Source: Thalassia testudinum (taxonomy: Eukaryota > Streptophyta > Magnoliopsida > Alismatales > Hydrocharitaceae). Taken from it: a stretch of 64,000 nt of DNA. Numbering within the stretch: position 1 is the stretch's first letter; each line of letters opens with the position of its first letter. The DNA lies in assembly GCA_037157565.1 (NCBI GenBank), contig JAZHRO010000012.1, forward strand, positions 2,692,501 through 2,756,500, given 5' to 3'. The translations under genes were made by a program, and so were the position numbers. The notes under the pieces are model-generated. The model saw only the letters and a list, made by a program, of their open reading frames with translations. It was not told where the DNA came from and searched no databases. This document shows, one piece after another, positions 32,724-43,852 of this stretch.

Positions 32724-35420
32724 TGTTACGAACGCACGCTCCAGACGTCTTTTAAGACGTCTGGGAGGTGGCCCAGACGTCGTACCAAACGTCTGGAATC
32801 ACTTCCATATGTCGGACCAGACGTCTGGGATCATTTCCAGACGTCTGGAAATCTGTTATTTTTGACACGTGCTGGTCGTCTGCGCGCTTGAGCGCGCAGA
32901 CCTGCGAAATTCCCTCTCGCTCTCTTTTTTCCCTCTCCCTCCTGTGCCTCTGCCGTGCCCTCTCTCTCCTCCTCGCGTAGCCTTAAAAGGCCACGCCTCT
33001 CCCTCACTTCCAACACCTCCGCCTCCTTCCTTTCTCCTTCCAGCCAGCGAGCGCGAGAGTGTAGCGGCAGCGGCAGCCGCGGTGCGCGTGGGAGAGGCGC
33101 TCGGCCGTGAGGGCGAGCTCGCCGGGGCTGCCAGGGTTGGCCGGCGGGGGGCGCAGTGGGCGCGGGACGACGCGGGGGGACTGCTGCGGCTCGAGCAGCA
33201 GGCGCACGAGGCGCAGCGCGGCCGGACGTCACGAGCAGAGGGCGAGTGGCGCCCTGGTTCTGGAAAATTTTCCAGAATCAGACGTCTGTGCTTCTAGCCA
33301 GACGACGAGAACGATGTCTGGAAGACTGTCCAGACATCTGAAAGGTGAGTTTTTCCGTCTTCTTCCTTCCTGTCGACTGACCGTCCTGAGAGAGAGAGAT
33401 GGGTGCGTGCAGGTTCGGTGATTCGCCATCCAACGCGAATCAGACGTCTGGCTGTAGGACCAGACAACGGGAGCGACATCCAGACGTCCGGGGTGACCAT
33501 CGGACGTCTGGGAACTAGGCCAGACGCCCCCGCAGGCTTCTGGACGTCTGAGAGACCACGCAGAGCAAGGTAATTCCCTGATCCACTTTTTAAGACGTCT
33601 GAAAGGAGTTCCAGACGTTTGATTTTGCACTATTTTGCCATTTTCGACCCGTTTAGGGCCCGTTCGAGTTTCGTTTTCCGCGTTTTGAGTTGCGTTCTTT
33701 TCGGAATTAACTCCTCTACCCATCTATAGTAGCTATACACTGTTTTGAGACACTCCTTGTGTTTGATCCTTGTGATAGCACCCGTTCCGTTGCAGTCTTG
33801 GGGGTCGCGGAGGCACACGGGATTCCCGACCACGCCCCCATTACTCCCGTTGTACCTGGTAGAGTGGCTTTTAAGTTATTAATATAATCTGTTAAATTAT
33901 GGAACCATAAATAGAACCTAGGACATTGCATGAATCCTAGGAATGAGAAATAGATTGAATGATAGATCCTAGGTGTTGCATGAATCCTAGGGCTGGAAAA
34001 CTAGATTGTATGATAGATCCTAGGATATGGCATGAATCCTAGGATGGGAAAACTAGTGGAATGTATGAATACTGCAGTCTTGGAAAAATGGAAAGGGATA
34101 TAAAGCTGCCTGTAATTTGAATTAACAGCTGCCTGTTATGAATAAATAAACGTGATTGAGAACATGGATTGTAAGAACGTGAAACTGGAAAGTGAAACCT
34201 AGATGTTCTGAGTTAAAAGAGCTGGAACCCCACGGGGAATTAGGAGTGGAACTCCTGGGAAGAGAAAGGAATGGAACTGAGAAAGAAAGATGTAGTTGTG
34301 TGCTATCTCTTGGGTACGTAGTACCAAGGGAAGTACCTGTACCTGTTTAGTGCAGAGTGGGGCCAGCCACCCCAGGGACCTGGGGTTAGGACCGGCCACT
34401 CTGTACTGACTTGCTGGCCCTCGGGTACGTAGTACCGAGGAGAGCTACTAGTGTAGGGAGGGCACTAGCTACCCCACGGGCCCCGGGGTTCTACTAGCCT
34501 CCTACACCGACTTGTTAGGCCCACTGGGGCAAACCCGGGTAGTCAGGCGAGAGGGCGTGGACTGTGGAGGGGCAAGGCCCCTGTTTGGTTACTGTGGAGG
34601 GGTTGGACCCTTGTTACAGAGAGGGCTATGCCCTGGACTGGTTTCGTGCTGTGATTTGGGCGCACCCGTTAACGAAAATGACTGACCGTGTGCCAGTGCG
34701 GGTTAGCTACCTGTGTGTTTATTGCGCGTGCCGTAGTCACCGTTACGTCTGTTCGTGACCTTGGGTTGGTTGACTGAGGGTAGGATCACCACGGGGGACT
34801 CTCCCGACCAGGAGAGCACCTCGTGCTACTTCTACTTTTTGGAAAAGACTGCAATCAAGATCGTTCCCACGAGGAACATTCGAGATCAAGTAAAAGATCT
34901 GAGAAATAAATGAAATAGTGAGACAATTGAAAGACGTAAATAAAGAAAGTAACAGAACATAACAGCTACTGTACACTCTACTGTTTCTTTAGTTTTAGTT
35001 GCCACTCTACTCAGCGTTTTGCTGACGTGTTACACTCGTTACCTTTCAGGACCAGGTGTTGAGCAGGCAGGGTCAGCGGCTGCAGAGGACGCTGGGCCGA
35101 GTAGGGTCCAGTAGAGTTACCACTGTTCTCTTGTACCTCTTTTTGTTTCCACTGTAGTGAGTAGTTCTTGTTTCTGCTGTACTTTTCTTTACCTGCAGTT
35201 CATATTATGTTATGAATGTTGTTCTACTGTTGTGGTGGTATATACTGTAGTGGTTTCTTTCCTTACTGCTGTATTTTCTTACTGTTAGTTATATTCATGC
35301 TGAATGTGGTTTATTTTACTGCTCTTTTAGTTACTTCCTCGTTGGATGACTAGGTCTTGGGATTAGTCGAGTCGGTCCGGTTCTCGTGTCTCGTAGGGAC
35401 TCGGGAATCGGGTCGTTACA
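32724..35420 (+). repeat. Element B 3' LTR
   Basis: TGTTACGAACG ... GGGTCGTTACA, colinear with 16040-18717. It has one extra palindrome-containing segment near 32788-32818 relative to the 5' LTR. TSD GCTTG follows at 35421-35425. Confidence 0.95.
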
Positions 35421-35425
35421 GCTTG

Positions 35426-35869
35426 CAATGCAACAACAAGATCTAATGTGCTGCTCAATCACCCCTAAATGCGCGCACCTAAGGGCATGCAACTCCAAAA
35501 TAGGTAGCTCGATATTTTTCTTTGTTGGTTTTTAAAAGTAAGCAAGCAGAAAATATAATCACGCATGCACCAAAAATATTGTAAGCCCTAGTAGCTAAAG
35601 AATGCCGGGACAAACTCCAAAAATTCAGCCCCAATTACTACAAGGGCGAAAAGACAGAATTAAATTGTGAAGACGGAGAATCCTCTGCGAAATAGGATCT
35701 TGGTCTCCTTCGTCTTTTCCTCGTGTGGCTTAACTCGTGGTTGCTATCGACGCTCTATTGTGCCTCGTTGCCTCGGCGGATTCCTCGCACAATAATCAAA
35801 ATGATTAGATAATTTCGCAACTCGAAAGATTTAAAAATAATAAAGTAAAATCTATTGCGTCTGTTGCCT
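35426..35869 (-). other. Element A leader, part 2
   Basis: Continuation of A's leader beyond the B insertion. It matches E's leader region near 4960-5575 in part. No gene. Confidence 0.7.
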
Positions 35870-35887
35870 CCCCCGGCAACGGCACCA
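35870..35887 (-). promoter_or_regulatory. Primer-binding site of A (Asp-tRNA type)
   Basis: TGGTGCCGTTGCCGGGGG on the minus strand, three bases inside the 5' LTR at 35891. Confidence 0.85.
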
Positions 35888-35890
35888 ATT

Positions 35891-38800
35891 TGAAAGATGA
35901 CTTTTCGCTTTGCGTTATAGTATTTAAGTGGTGGAAAAATCGACTAATAAAAAATGATAAAAATAACTACTCACAGAAGAGCGGGTCATGTCCACAGGGA
36001 GGCAATTATGTAATAAATACTTAATTATTTAATGTTATCTCGGATAGTACGAAATCCCTATTCAAATCTGACTTAAAATGTAAAGTAGATTTGCAAAAAC
36101 TTAGAAAGATAAGGGTATATGTGCAGTTTTTCCTCACATAAATCCTCAATAAATTTATGATGAATTTATGCAATTTTCACGTAATGTGTACTAGAGAAAA
36201 TTAGTACTTAAGTTAAGCCCAAAAATCAATCTTCAAACTAGTGAATATCAATATCACGTAATTATAAGGAACTATGAGTGTTCAAGCGCAATTCTGCCAT
36301 AATATAATATTAATAAATAAAATCAAATTATGTGGCAATGGCACTGATTGTAAATTTTAATTGGTGTGAAAATAGAGCATTCTTGTTCTCTCCTCCTCGC
36401 GATGGAAAGAGAGAACCAGCGGGACTTTGGAGAGGCTCAGGAGGATGGCAAGGACAAGGGCTCTCCGGTGGTGGCAGCGGCGTGGCCGGAGGTGGCCGGA
36501 GATGGCCGGCTGAGGTGGCCGGAGAGCCGGCCTGTTGGCTCTGTTGAAGGATGATGGTGCACGTAGCGCCTGTGGCTGATGGCGTGCGAGCGTGCGTGCA
36601 CTGGTGCATGCCCGTGCATGCGAGGTGGGTGCTCTGCACACAGCGCCTGTGGTTGGTGGTGTGCGAGCGCGTTGCTGCAGTGCGGTGCAGGAGCGGGAAG
36701 TCGGTGCGCTTGCAGATGGAGCGGGTGAGCGGTGGGGCTTGCAGGCACGCCAGCAGGGTGGAGAGGTGCGCGGTTAGGTGCGCTGGAGTGGTAGGAGGAA
36801 GGCGCACGGGCGATGAGATGGTGCTGTGAGGGGAAGGCGGTCTGCACACAGTGCCTGTAGTTGGCTACGTGCGGGCTTGGTGTACTGGAGATGGGAGGAA
36901 GGCGTGCGAGCAGGCGCTTTGCAGAGGCTGGAGCGGCTGCTGGAAGGCTTGGTGCACTCCTGTGATGCGGTGCAGGGCTAGCAGGAGATGGGTGAGCAGG
37001 TGGTTGCTAAGGCGGATGGAGATCTGGTGATGGCGGGTGCGGGGAAAAGGTGCCGTGAGCACCTGCAGTAGGGGAGAGGCGCGTGGTTGGGTGGATGCAT
37101 GTAACGAGCGCGTGCCCCAGACGCCTTTTAAGACGTCTGGGAGGTGGCCCAGACGTCTGTCAAGACGTCTGGGATCACATCCAGACGTCTGACCAGACGT
37201 CCGGGATAGTTTACAGACGTCTGGCGAACAGTTATGCTCGCACGGGATATTCGTCTGCGCGCCTGTGCGCGCAGACCTGCGATTCTGCCTCTTTCTCTGC
37301 GGCTGCAGGCGGCTGCGACCGCCTTCTCTCTCCTCTCCGCGCGGCGTTAAAAGGGGGGCGCGCCTCCCCTCCCGTCTCCACCATCTTCCTCCTTCTTCTC
37401 CTGCCTGTGCGCGAGAGCGAGCGGACGCGAGGGGCGCAGCGGCAGCGGCAGCCGCAGTAAGCGCGGAGGAGCTGCGGCGTGCGAGGGCGGGGCTCTGCCG
37501 TGAGGGCGAGCTCGCCAGGAGCGGCTTGGGCCGGCCGGCGGAGGGCGCAGGGGGCGCAGAGCGTCGCGGAGAGGGACCTGCTGCGGGCGGAGCAGCGGAC
37601 GCGCGAGGTGCGACGCGGGCGGCGTCGCGATCAGAGGCCGAGCAAGGTTCTGATTCTGGAAAAATTTCCAGAATCAGACGTCTGGATTGATATCCAGACG
37701 GCAAGGTCGACGTCTGTGAGATCATACAGACATCTGAAAGGTGAGTTTCCGCTTTCTTCTTCATTCTTGTCGACTGACCGTACTGAGGGAGGGGGGTTGG
37801 CTGTGCGCAGGTTCGCTGATTCGTCATCCTTTGCGAATCAGACGTCTGGAAGTTGTACCAGACAGCGGGAGTGACCTCCAGACGTCCGGAGGGACCATCG
37901 GACGTCTTGGATCTAGGCAGACGTCCCCACAGACTTCTGGACGTCCGGGGGAACCAAGCCGAACAGGTAATTCTCTGATCCACCGTTTAAGACGTCTGGA
38001 AGGAGTTTCCAGACGTCTGATTTTGCACAGTATTGTCATTCTCGACCCGTTTAGGACCAGTTTGGGCTCCGTTTTCCGCGATTCGAGTTGCGTTCGTTTC
38101 AGAATTTATTCCTCTACCCGCCTACAGTAGCTATACACTGTTTTGAGACACTCCTTGTGTTTGATCCCTTGTGATAGGACCCTCGTTCGGTTGCAGTCTT
38201 GAGAGTCGCGGAGGCGTGCGGGATTCCCGATCACGCCCCCATTACTCCCGTTGTACCTGGTAGAGTGGCTTTAAGTATTAATAAAATCTGTTAAAGTATG
38301 GAACCATAACTAGAACCTAGGGCATTGCATGAATCCTAGGAATGAGAAATATATGGAATGATAGCTCCTAGGTGTTGCATGAATCCTAGGGCCGGAAAAC
38401 TAGATTGTATGATAGATCCTAGGATATGGCATGAATCCTAGGATGGAAAAACTAGTGGAATGTATATTACTGCAGTCTTGGAAAAATGGAAAGGAATATA
38501 TAAAGCTGCCTGTAAATTAATTAACAGCTGCCTGTTATGAATAAAGAAACATGTTTGAGATCATGGAATTTGAGAACGTGAATCTGGAAAGTGAAACATA
38601 TGATGTTCTGAGATAAAGAGCTGGAACCCTACGGGGAATTAGGAGTGGAACTCCTGGAAAGAAAAGGAATGGAACTGAGATGTAGTTTGTACTGTCTCTT
38701 GGGTACGCAGTACCAAGGGAAGTACCTGTACCTGTTTTAGTGCAGAGTGGGGCCAGCTGCCCCAGGGACCCGGGGTTAGGATTGGCCGCTCTGTACCGAC

Positions 38801-40361
38801 TTGTTGGCCCTCGTGTATGTAGTACCGAGGAGAGCTAGTAGTGTTAGGAGAGTACTAGCTACCCCACGGGCCCCGGGGTTTTGCTAGCCTCCTTCACCGA
38901 CTTGTTAGGCCCACTAGGGCAAACCAGGGTAGTCAGGCGAGGGTGCGCGGACTATGGAGGGGCAAGGCCCCGGTTTGGTTACTGTGGAGGGGTTGGACCC
39001 CTGTTACTGAGAGGGCTCTGCCCTGGTTCCGTGCTGTGCTTTGGGCGCACCCGTTAACGGAAACGACTGACCGCGTGCCAGTGCGGGCTAGCTACCTGTG
39101 CGTTTATCGCGCGTGCCGTAGTCACCGTTACGTCTGTCAGTGACCTTGGGGTGGTTGACTGAGGGTAGGATCACCACGGGGGACTCTCCCGGCTAGGAGA
39201 GCACCACGTGCTACTTCTACTTTTGGAAAAGGCTGCAATCAAGATCGTCCCACGAGGACATCCGAGATCAAGTAAAGGATCTGAGAAGTAAATGAAATAG
39301 TGAGAAAAATTGAAAGATGTAAATAAAGGAAGTAATAGAACATAACAGCTACTGTACACTCTACTGTTGCCTTTAGTTAGTTTGCCACTCTACTCAGCGT
39401 TTTGCTGACGTGTTACACACGTTACCTTTTTCAGGACCAGGTGTTGAGCAGCCAGGGTCGGCGGCTGCAGAGGACGCTGGGCCGAGTAGGGTCCAGTAGA
39501 GTTACCACAGCTCTGTACCCCTTTTTGTTTCTATTGTAGTGAGTAGTTTTTGTTTCCGCTGTACCTTCTTTACCTGCAGTTTTTGTTATATGATAAATGT
39601 TGTTTTACTGTTGTGGTGGTGCCTACTGTAGTAGTTTCTTTCCTTACTGCTGTACTTTCTTACTGTTAGTTATATTCATGCTGAATGTGGTTTATTTTAC
39701 TGTCTTTTGGTTACTTCCTCGTTGGACGACTGGGTCTTGGGATTAGTCGAGTCGGTCCGGTTCTCGTGTCTCGCAGGGACTCGGGAATCGGGTCGTTACA
39801 ATGCACCTGCTGTGGCGTGGGTTCTGTGTGTGCGGTGAAGGCAGGTGCGGTGACTGCAGGGGCCGACAAGAGATGGCACATGCCTGCGGGCACGCAAGGT
39901 GGATGATCGCTCAAGCCAAGGTGCACTCTGGATCCACAATGTCCGCTGGGTAGTTCCCCGCAAGGAGGAAGATGAAAAATCCCCGTTCTTCTCTCCACCT
40001 CCTCTCTTTTAACTCCTCTCTCTCCCCGCGTGCGTGAGATAAGGGATTTTCAAATCCCTTAACTATTTCTGGCCTCGTTTGTTGAGGGAGGGCGGCGGAA
40101 GATTAACCCCATGTGCGGTGGGGGAGGGGGGAAAGAGTTGTGGCTGTTATGTGTTGGGGAAATTTATCCCCCCACCCTTGTTCTTTCTGAATATTATTAC
40201 CTGCACATAAAAATAGCAAAATCATTAAGTTATAGAATGTTATAAACTTAAATCATGATGCGTACAAATATTCTACAACTTAATTGCAATTATTAACACA
40301 CCTAAACTGTACGATTAAAGATACTTAGCCTTAATATTAGTCCATTTTAATGGACTCATCA
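35891..40361 (-). repeat. Element A 5' LTR, split by solo LTR C
   Basis: The LTR is in two pieces, 35891-37099 and 39806-40361, about 1.77 kb without the insertion. It matches the 3' LTR at 6482-8237. The intact site (gatgcacctgctgtgg) can be read in the other LTR at 7688-7703, which proves the insertion. Confidence 0.92.
37100..39800 (+). mobile_element. Element C: solo LTR of the B chromovirus family
   Basis: TGTAACGAGCG ... GGGTCGTTACA, 2701 bp, TSD ATGCA at 37095-37099 and 39801-39805. No internal sequence or PBS follows, so it is a solo LTR left by recombination between two LTRs. By my count it has 15 GACGTC cores. It is diverged from the B LTRs and closer to the F LTRs in several blocks (for example the agcgagcggacgcg region), suggesting at least two subfamilies. 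Confidence 0.93.
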
Positions 40362-40366
40362 GGGGG

Positions 40367-41112
40367 TCCTATTGTTGTGGTTGGCGGAGGAAGGCACGCA
40401 GTAGAGGTGTTGGCGCACGGAGGAGAGGGGAAGGTGCGGTCGAGGAGTTGGTGTAGATCTTCAAACATTCGAGAAGATTCCTAGATGACTTAACTGAATG
40501 GCAGGAGCATGGTTGAGGGTGTTGATGGTGGCTCGCAGTGGTGGTTGGGGGCACGGTTGAGGGAGGAAGGCTCGCGGTGATGGTGTTGGCGCACGGTGAA
40601 GGTGGAGAGAGGAATGATAACTGCGTGGCCTTCAGGCACACACTCACAGTAAGCTGCACAAGCCAATGATGGCGCGGCAGTTTGTCACCCCACCTGCCCA
40701 TGGTGGTGTGGACTTGTGCATACGGTTGAGGCCAGCGGTGATGAGTGGAGCACGTTGATGGAGTGGGTGGTGGCCTACCAAGCTCGGCGGCCTATTGCTC
40801 TTCTTATAGTGGTTGGATGGATTTCAAACCGATTGGATGGGGAGGAGCGTCGTGGCCATTAAAGTCTTATCCTCTCTTCTCGGCTGCTTCAATGGCGACC
40901 TTCAATGGCATTCTCCCTCGTAACGTAGGCCACCAGCATGCATCAGTAAAGATGAAATCAATAAACAAATAATATTGGCAAATTTATGTTTGAACCTACA
41001 AAGTTTACTAAATGAGTTATTATTCCTAACAATACATGTGACATGCATACAAGCCAACTTATATTCTAACTTATTTATATACTAATTCATACTATCTAAA
41101 TGAATGTGTTAC
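40367..41112 (-). repeat. Element E 5' LTR, part 2
   Basis: Sequence between the end of A (TSD GGGGG) and the start of F. It continues E's LTR from 6481. Short frames on both strands here are not convincing. The F TSD GTTAC is at 41108-41112. Confidence 0.65.
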
Positions 41113-43764
41113 TGTAACGACCCGGTTCCCGAGTCCCTACGAGACATGAGAACCGGACCGACTCGACTAATCCCAAGACCTAGTCGTCCAACGAAGAAGT
41201 AACCAAAAGACAGTAAAATAAACCACATTCAGCATGAATATAACTAACAGTAAGAAAGTACAGCAGTAAGGAAAGAAACTACTACAGTAGGTACCACCAC
41301 AACAGTAAAACAGCATTTATCATATAACAAGAACTGCAGGTAAAGAAGGTACAGCGGAAACAAAAACTACTCACTAGAACAGAAACAAAAGGGGTACAAA
41401 AGGCTGTGGTAACTCTACTGGACCCTACTCGGCCCAGCGTCCTCTGCAGCCGCCGACCCTAGCTGCTCAACACCTGGTCCTGAAAAAGGTAACGAGTGTA
41501 ACACGTCAGCAAAACGCTTAGTAGAGTGGCAAACTAACTAAAGGCAACAGTAGAGTGTACAGTAGCTGTTATGTTCTATTACTTCCTTTATTCACATCTT
41601 TCAATTTTTCTCACTATTTCATTTATTTCTCAGGTCCTTTACTTGATCTCGAATGTCCTCGTGGGAACAATCTTGATTGCAGTCTTTTCCAAAAGTAGAA
41701 GTAGCACGTGGTGCTCTCCTGGCCGAGAGAGTCCCCCGTGGTGATCCTACCCTCCGTCAACCACCCCAAGGTCACTGACAGACGTAACGGTGACTACGGC
41801 ACGCGCGATAAACGCACAGGTAGCTAGCCCGCACTGGCACGCGGTCAGTCGTTTCCGTTAACGGGTGCGCCCAAAGCACAGCACGGAACCAGGGCAGAGC
41901 CCTCTCAGTAACAGGGGTCCAACCCCTCCACAGTAACCAAACCGGGGCCTTGCCCCTCCACAGTCCGCGCACCCTCGCCTGACTACCCTGGTTTGCCCTA
42001 GTGGGCCTAACAAGTCGGTGAAGGAGGCTAGCAGAACCCCGGGGCCCGTGGGGTAGCTAGTACTCTCCTAACACTAGTAGCTCTCCTCGGTACTACGTAC
42101 ACGAGGGCCAGCAAGTCGGTACAGAGCGGCCAATCCTAACCCCGGGTCCCTGGGGTGGCTGGCCCCACTCTGCACTAAACAGGTACAGGTACTTCCCTTG
42201 GTACTGTATACCCAAGAGACAGTACGATCAACATCTTAGTTCCATTCCTTTCTCTTTCCAGGAGTTCCACTCCTAATTCCCCGTAGGGTTCCATCCTTTA
42301 ATCTCAGAACATCTTATGTTTCACTTTCCAGTTTCACGTTCTTACAAACCATGATTTCAGCCATGTTCCTTATTCATAACAGGCAGCTGTTAATTAAATT
42401 TACAGGCAGCTTTATATATTCCTTTCCATTTTTCCAAGACTGCAGTAATATACATTCCACTAGTTTTTCCATCCTAGGATTCATGCCATATCCTAGGATC
42501 TATCATACAATCTAGTTTTCCGGCCCTAGGATTCATGCAACACCTAGGAGCTATCATTCCATATATTTCTCATTCCTAGGATTCATGCAATGCCCTAGGT
42601 TCTAGTTATGGTTCCATACTTTAACAGATTTTATTAATACTTAAAGCCACTCTACCAGGTACAACGGGAGTAGTGGGCGCGTGATCGGGAATCCCGCGTG
42701 CCTCCACGACTCTCAAGACTGCAACCGAACGAGGTCCTATCACAAGGATCAAACACAAGGGTGTCTCAAAATAGTGTATAGCTACTGTACGCGGGTAGAG
42801 GAATTAATTCTGAAACGAACGTAACTCGAATCGCGGCAAACGGAGCCCAAACGGGCCCTAAATGGGTCGAGAAAGACGATACTGTGCAAAATCAGACGTC
42901 TGGAACTCCTTCCAGACGTCTTAAACGGTGGATCAGAGAATTACCTGTTCAGCTTGGTTTCCCGGACATCCAGAAGTCTGCGGGGACGTCTGTCCTATAC
43001 CCCAGACGTCCGATGGTACACACGGACGTCTGTAGGTCACTCCAGCCGTCTGGTACAAATTCCAGACGTCTGATTCGCAAAGGATGGCGAACCAGCGAAC
43101 CTGCGCACAGCCAACCCCCTCCCTCAATACGGTCAGTCGACAAGACGGAAGAAGAAGGCGGAACTCACCTTTCAGACATCTGTATGATCTTACAGACGTC
43201 GACCTTGCCGTCTGGCTATCAATCCAGATGTCTGATTTTGGAAATTTTTCCAGAATCAGGGCCCTGCTCGGCCTCCGCTCGCGACGCCGCCCGCGTCACG
43301 CCTCGCGCTCCTGCTGCTCAGACCGCAGCAGGTCCCTCTCCGCGTCGCTCCGCGCCCCCTGCGCCCTCCGCCAGCCGGCCAAGCCGCTCCGGCGAGCTCG
43401 CCCCCACGGCAGAGCTCCGCCCTCGCACGCCGCACCTCCGCGCTCACTGCGGCCGCCGCTGCCGCCCTCGCGTCCGCTCGCTCTCGCGTACAGGAAGGAG
43501 AAGAAGAAGAAGACGGTGGAGACGGGAGGGGAGGCGCACCCCTTTTAACGCCGCGCGGAGAGGAGAGAGGAGGTGGCAGGCCGCCTGCCGCCGCAGAGAG
43601 AAAAAGGGGGAAAAAGCGGTCTACGCGCTCAGGCGCGCAGGCGACTCGCGTGTGTTGAAAATAACGGATTTCCAGACGTCTTTAAACTATCCCAGACGTC
43701 TTGTCAGACGTCTGAGCCACCTCCCAGACGTCTTAAAAGACGTCTGGGGCACACATCCGTTACA
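41113..43764 (-). repeat. Element F 3' LTR
   Basis: TGTAACGACCC ... ATCCGTTACA on the plus strand. It carries the GACGTC palindrome clusters at about 42890-43240 and 43670-43745, and TTAAAAGG on the minus strand at about 43541-43549. Confidence 0.95.
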
Positions 43765-43802
43765 ATATAACAAACTCAAAGGAAGTTTCGTCCCCGAAAC
43801 TT
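43765..43802 (-). promoter_or_regulatory. Polypurine-tract region of F
   Basis: On the minus strand GTTTCGGGGACGAAACTTCC, then TTTGAGTTTGTTATAT, directly before the 3' LTR. Identical in plan to B. Confidence 0.75.
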
Positions 43803-43852
43803 GCGCCAACTAGGGTGCGGGAAAAAGATGTCCAAAAAAAACCATAACAAAC

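Larger units (their letters stand above)
16040..35420 (+). mobile_element. Element B: Tekay/Del-like chromovirus, decayed, with D nested in pol
   Basis: LTRs of 2678 bp (16040-18717) and 2697 bp (32724-35420), TSD GCTTG at 16035-16039 and 35421-35425, and an initiator-Met PBS at 18721. The internal region encodes gag-pol on the plus strand with a C-terminal chromodomain. Element D (21686-31134) splits pol within the RT-RNase H region. Related members in this window are solo LTR C and element F. Gag-pol holds at least nine nonsense codons, a 1-base deletion near 20148 and a 475-bp integrase deletion, so B is inactive. Confidence 0.95.
6482..40361 (-). mobile_element. Element A: Athila-lineage Ty3/gypsy retrotransposon with nested insertions
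   Basis: LTRs of about 1.76 kb at 6482-8237 and 35891-40361 (the latter split by solo LTR C) flank an internal region. That region holds, on the minus strand, leader, gag, protease, RT, RNase H and integrase. The TSD is GGGGG (6477-6481 and 40362-40366). The PBS is of Asp-tRNA type. The gag tail carries the LRSGK motif and the protease shows the KxPGxPxIS...LLDLGAxVN pattern, both typical of Athila. Element B (16040-35420) interrupts the leader. There is no env-like frame between integrase and 3' LTR. All genes carry stops or frameshifts, so A is dead. Confidence 0.9.
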
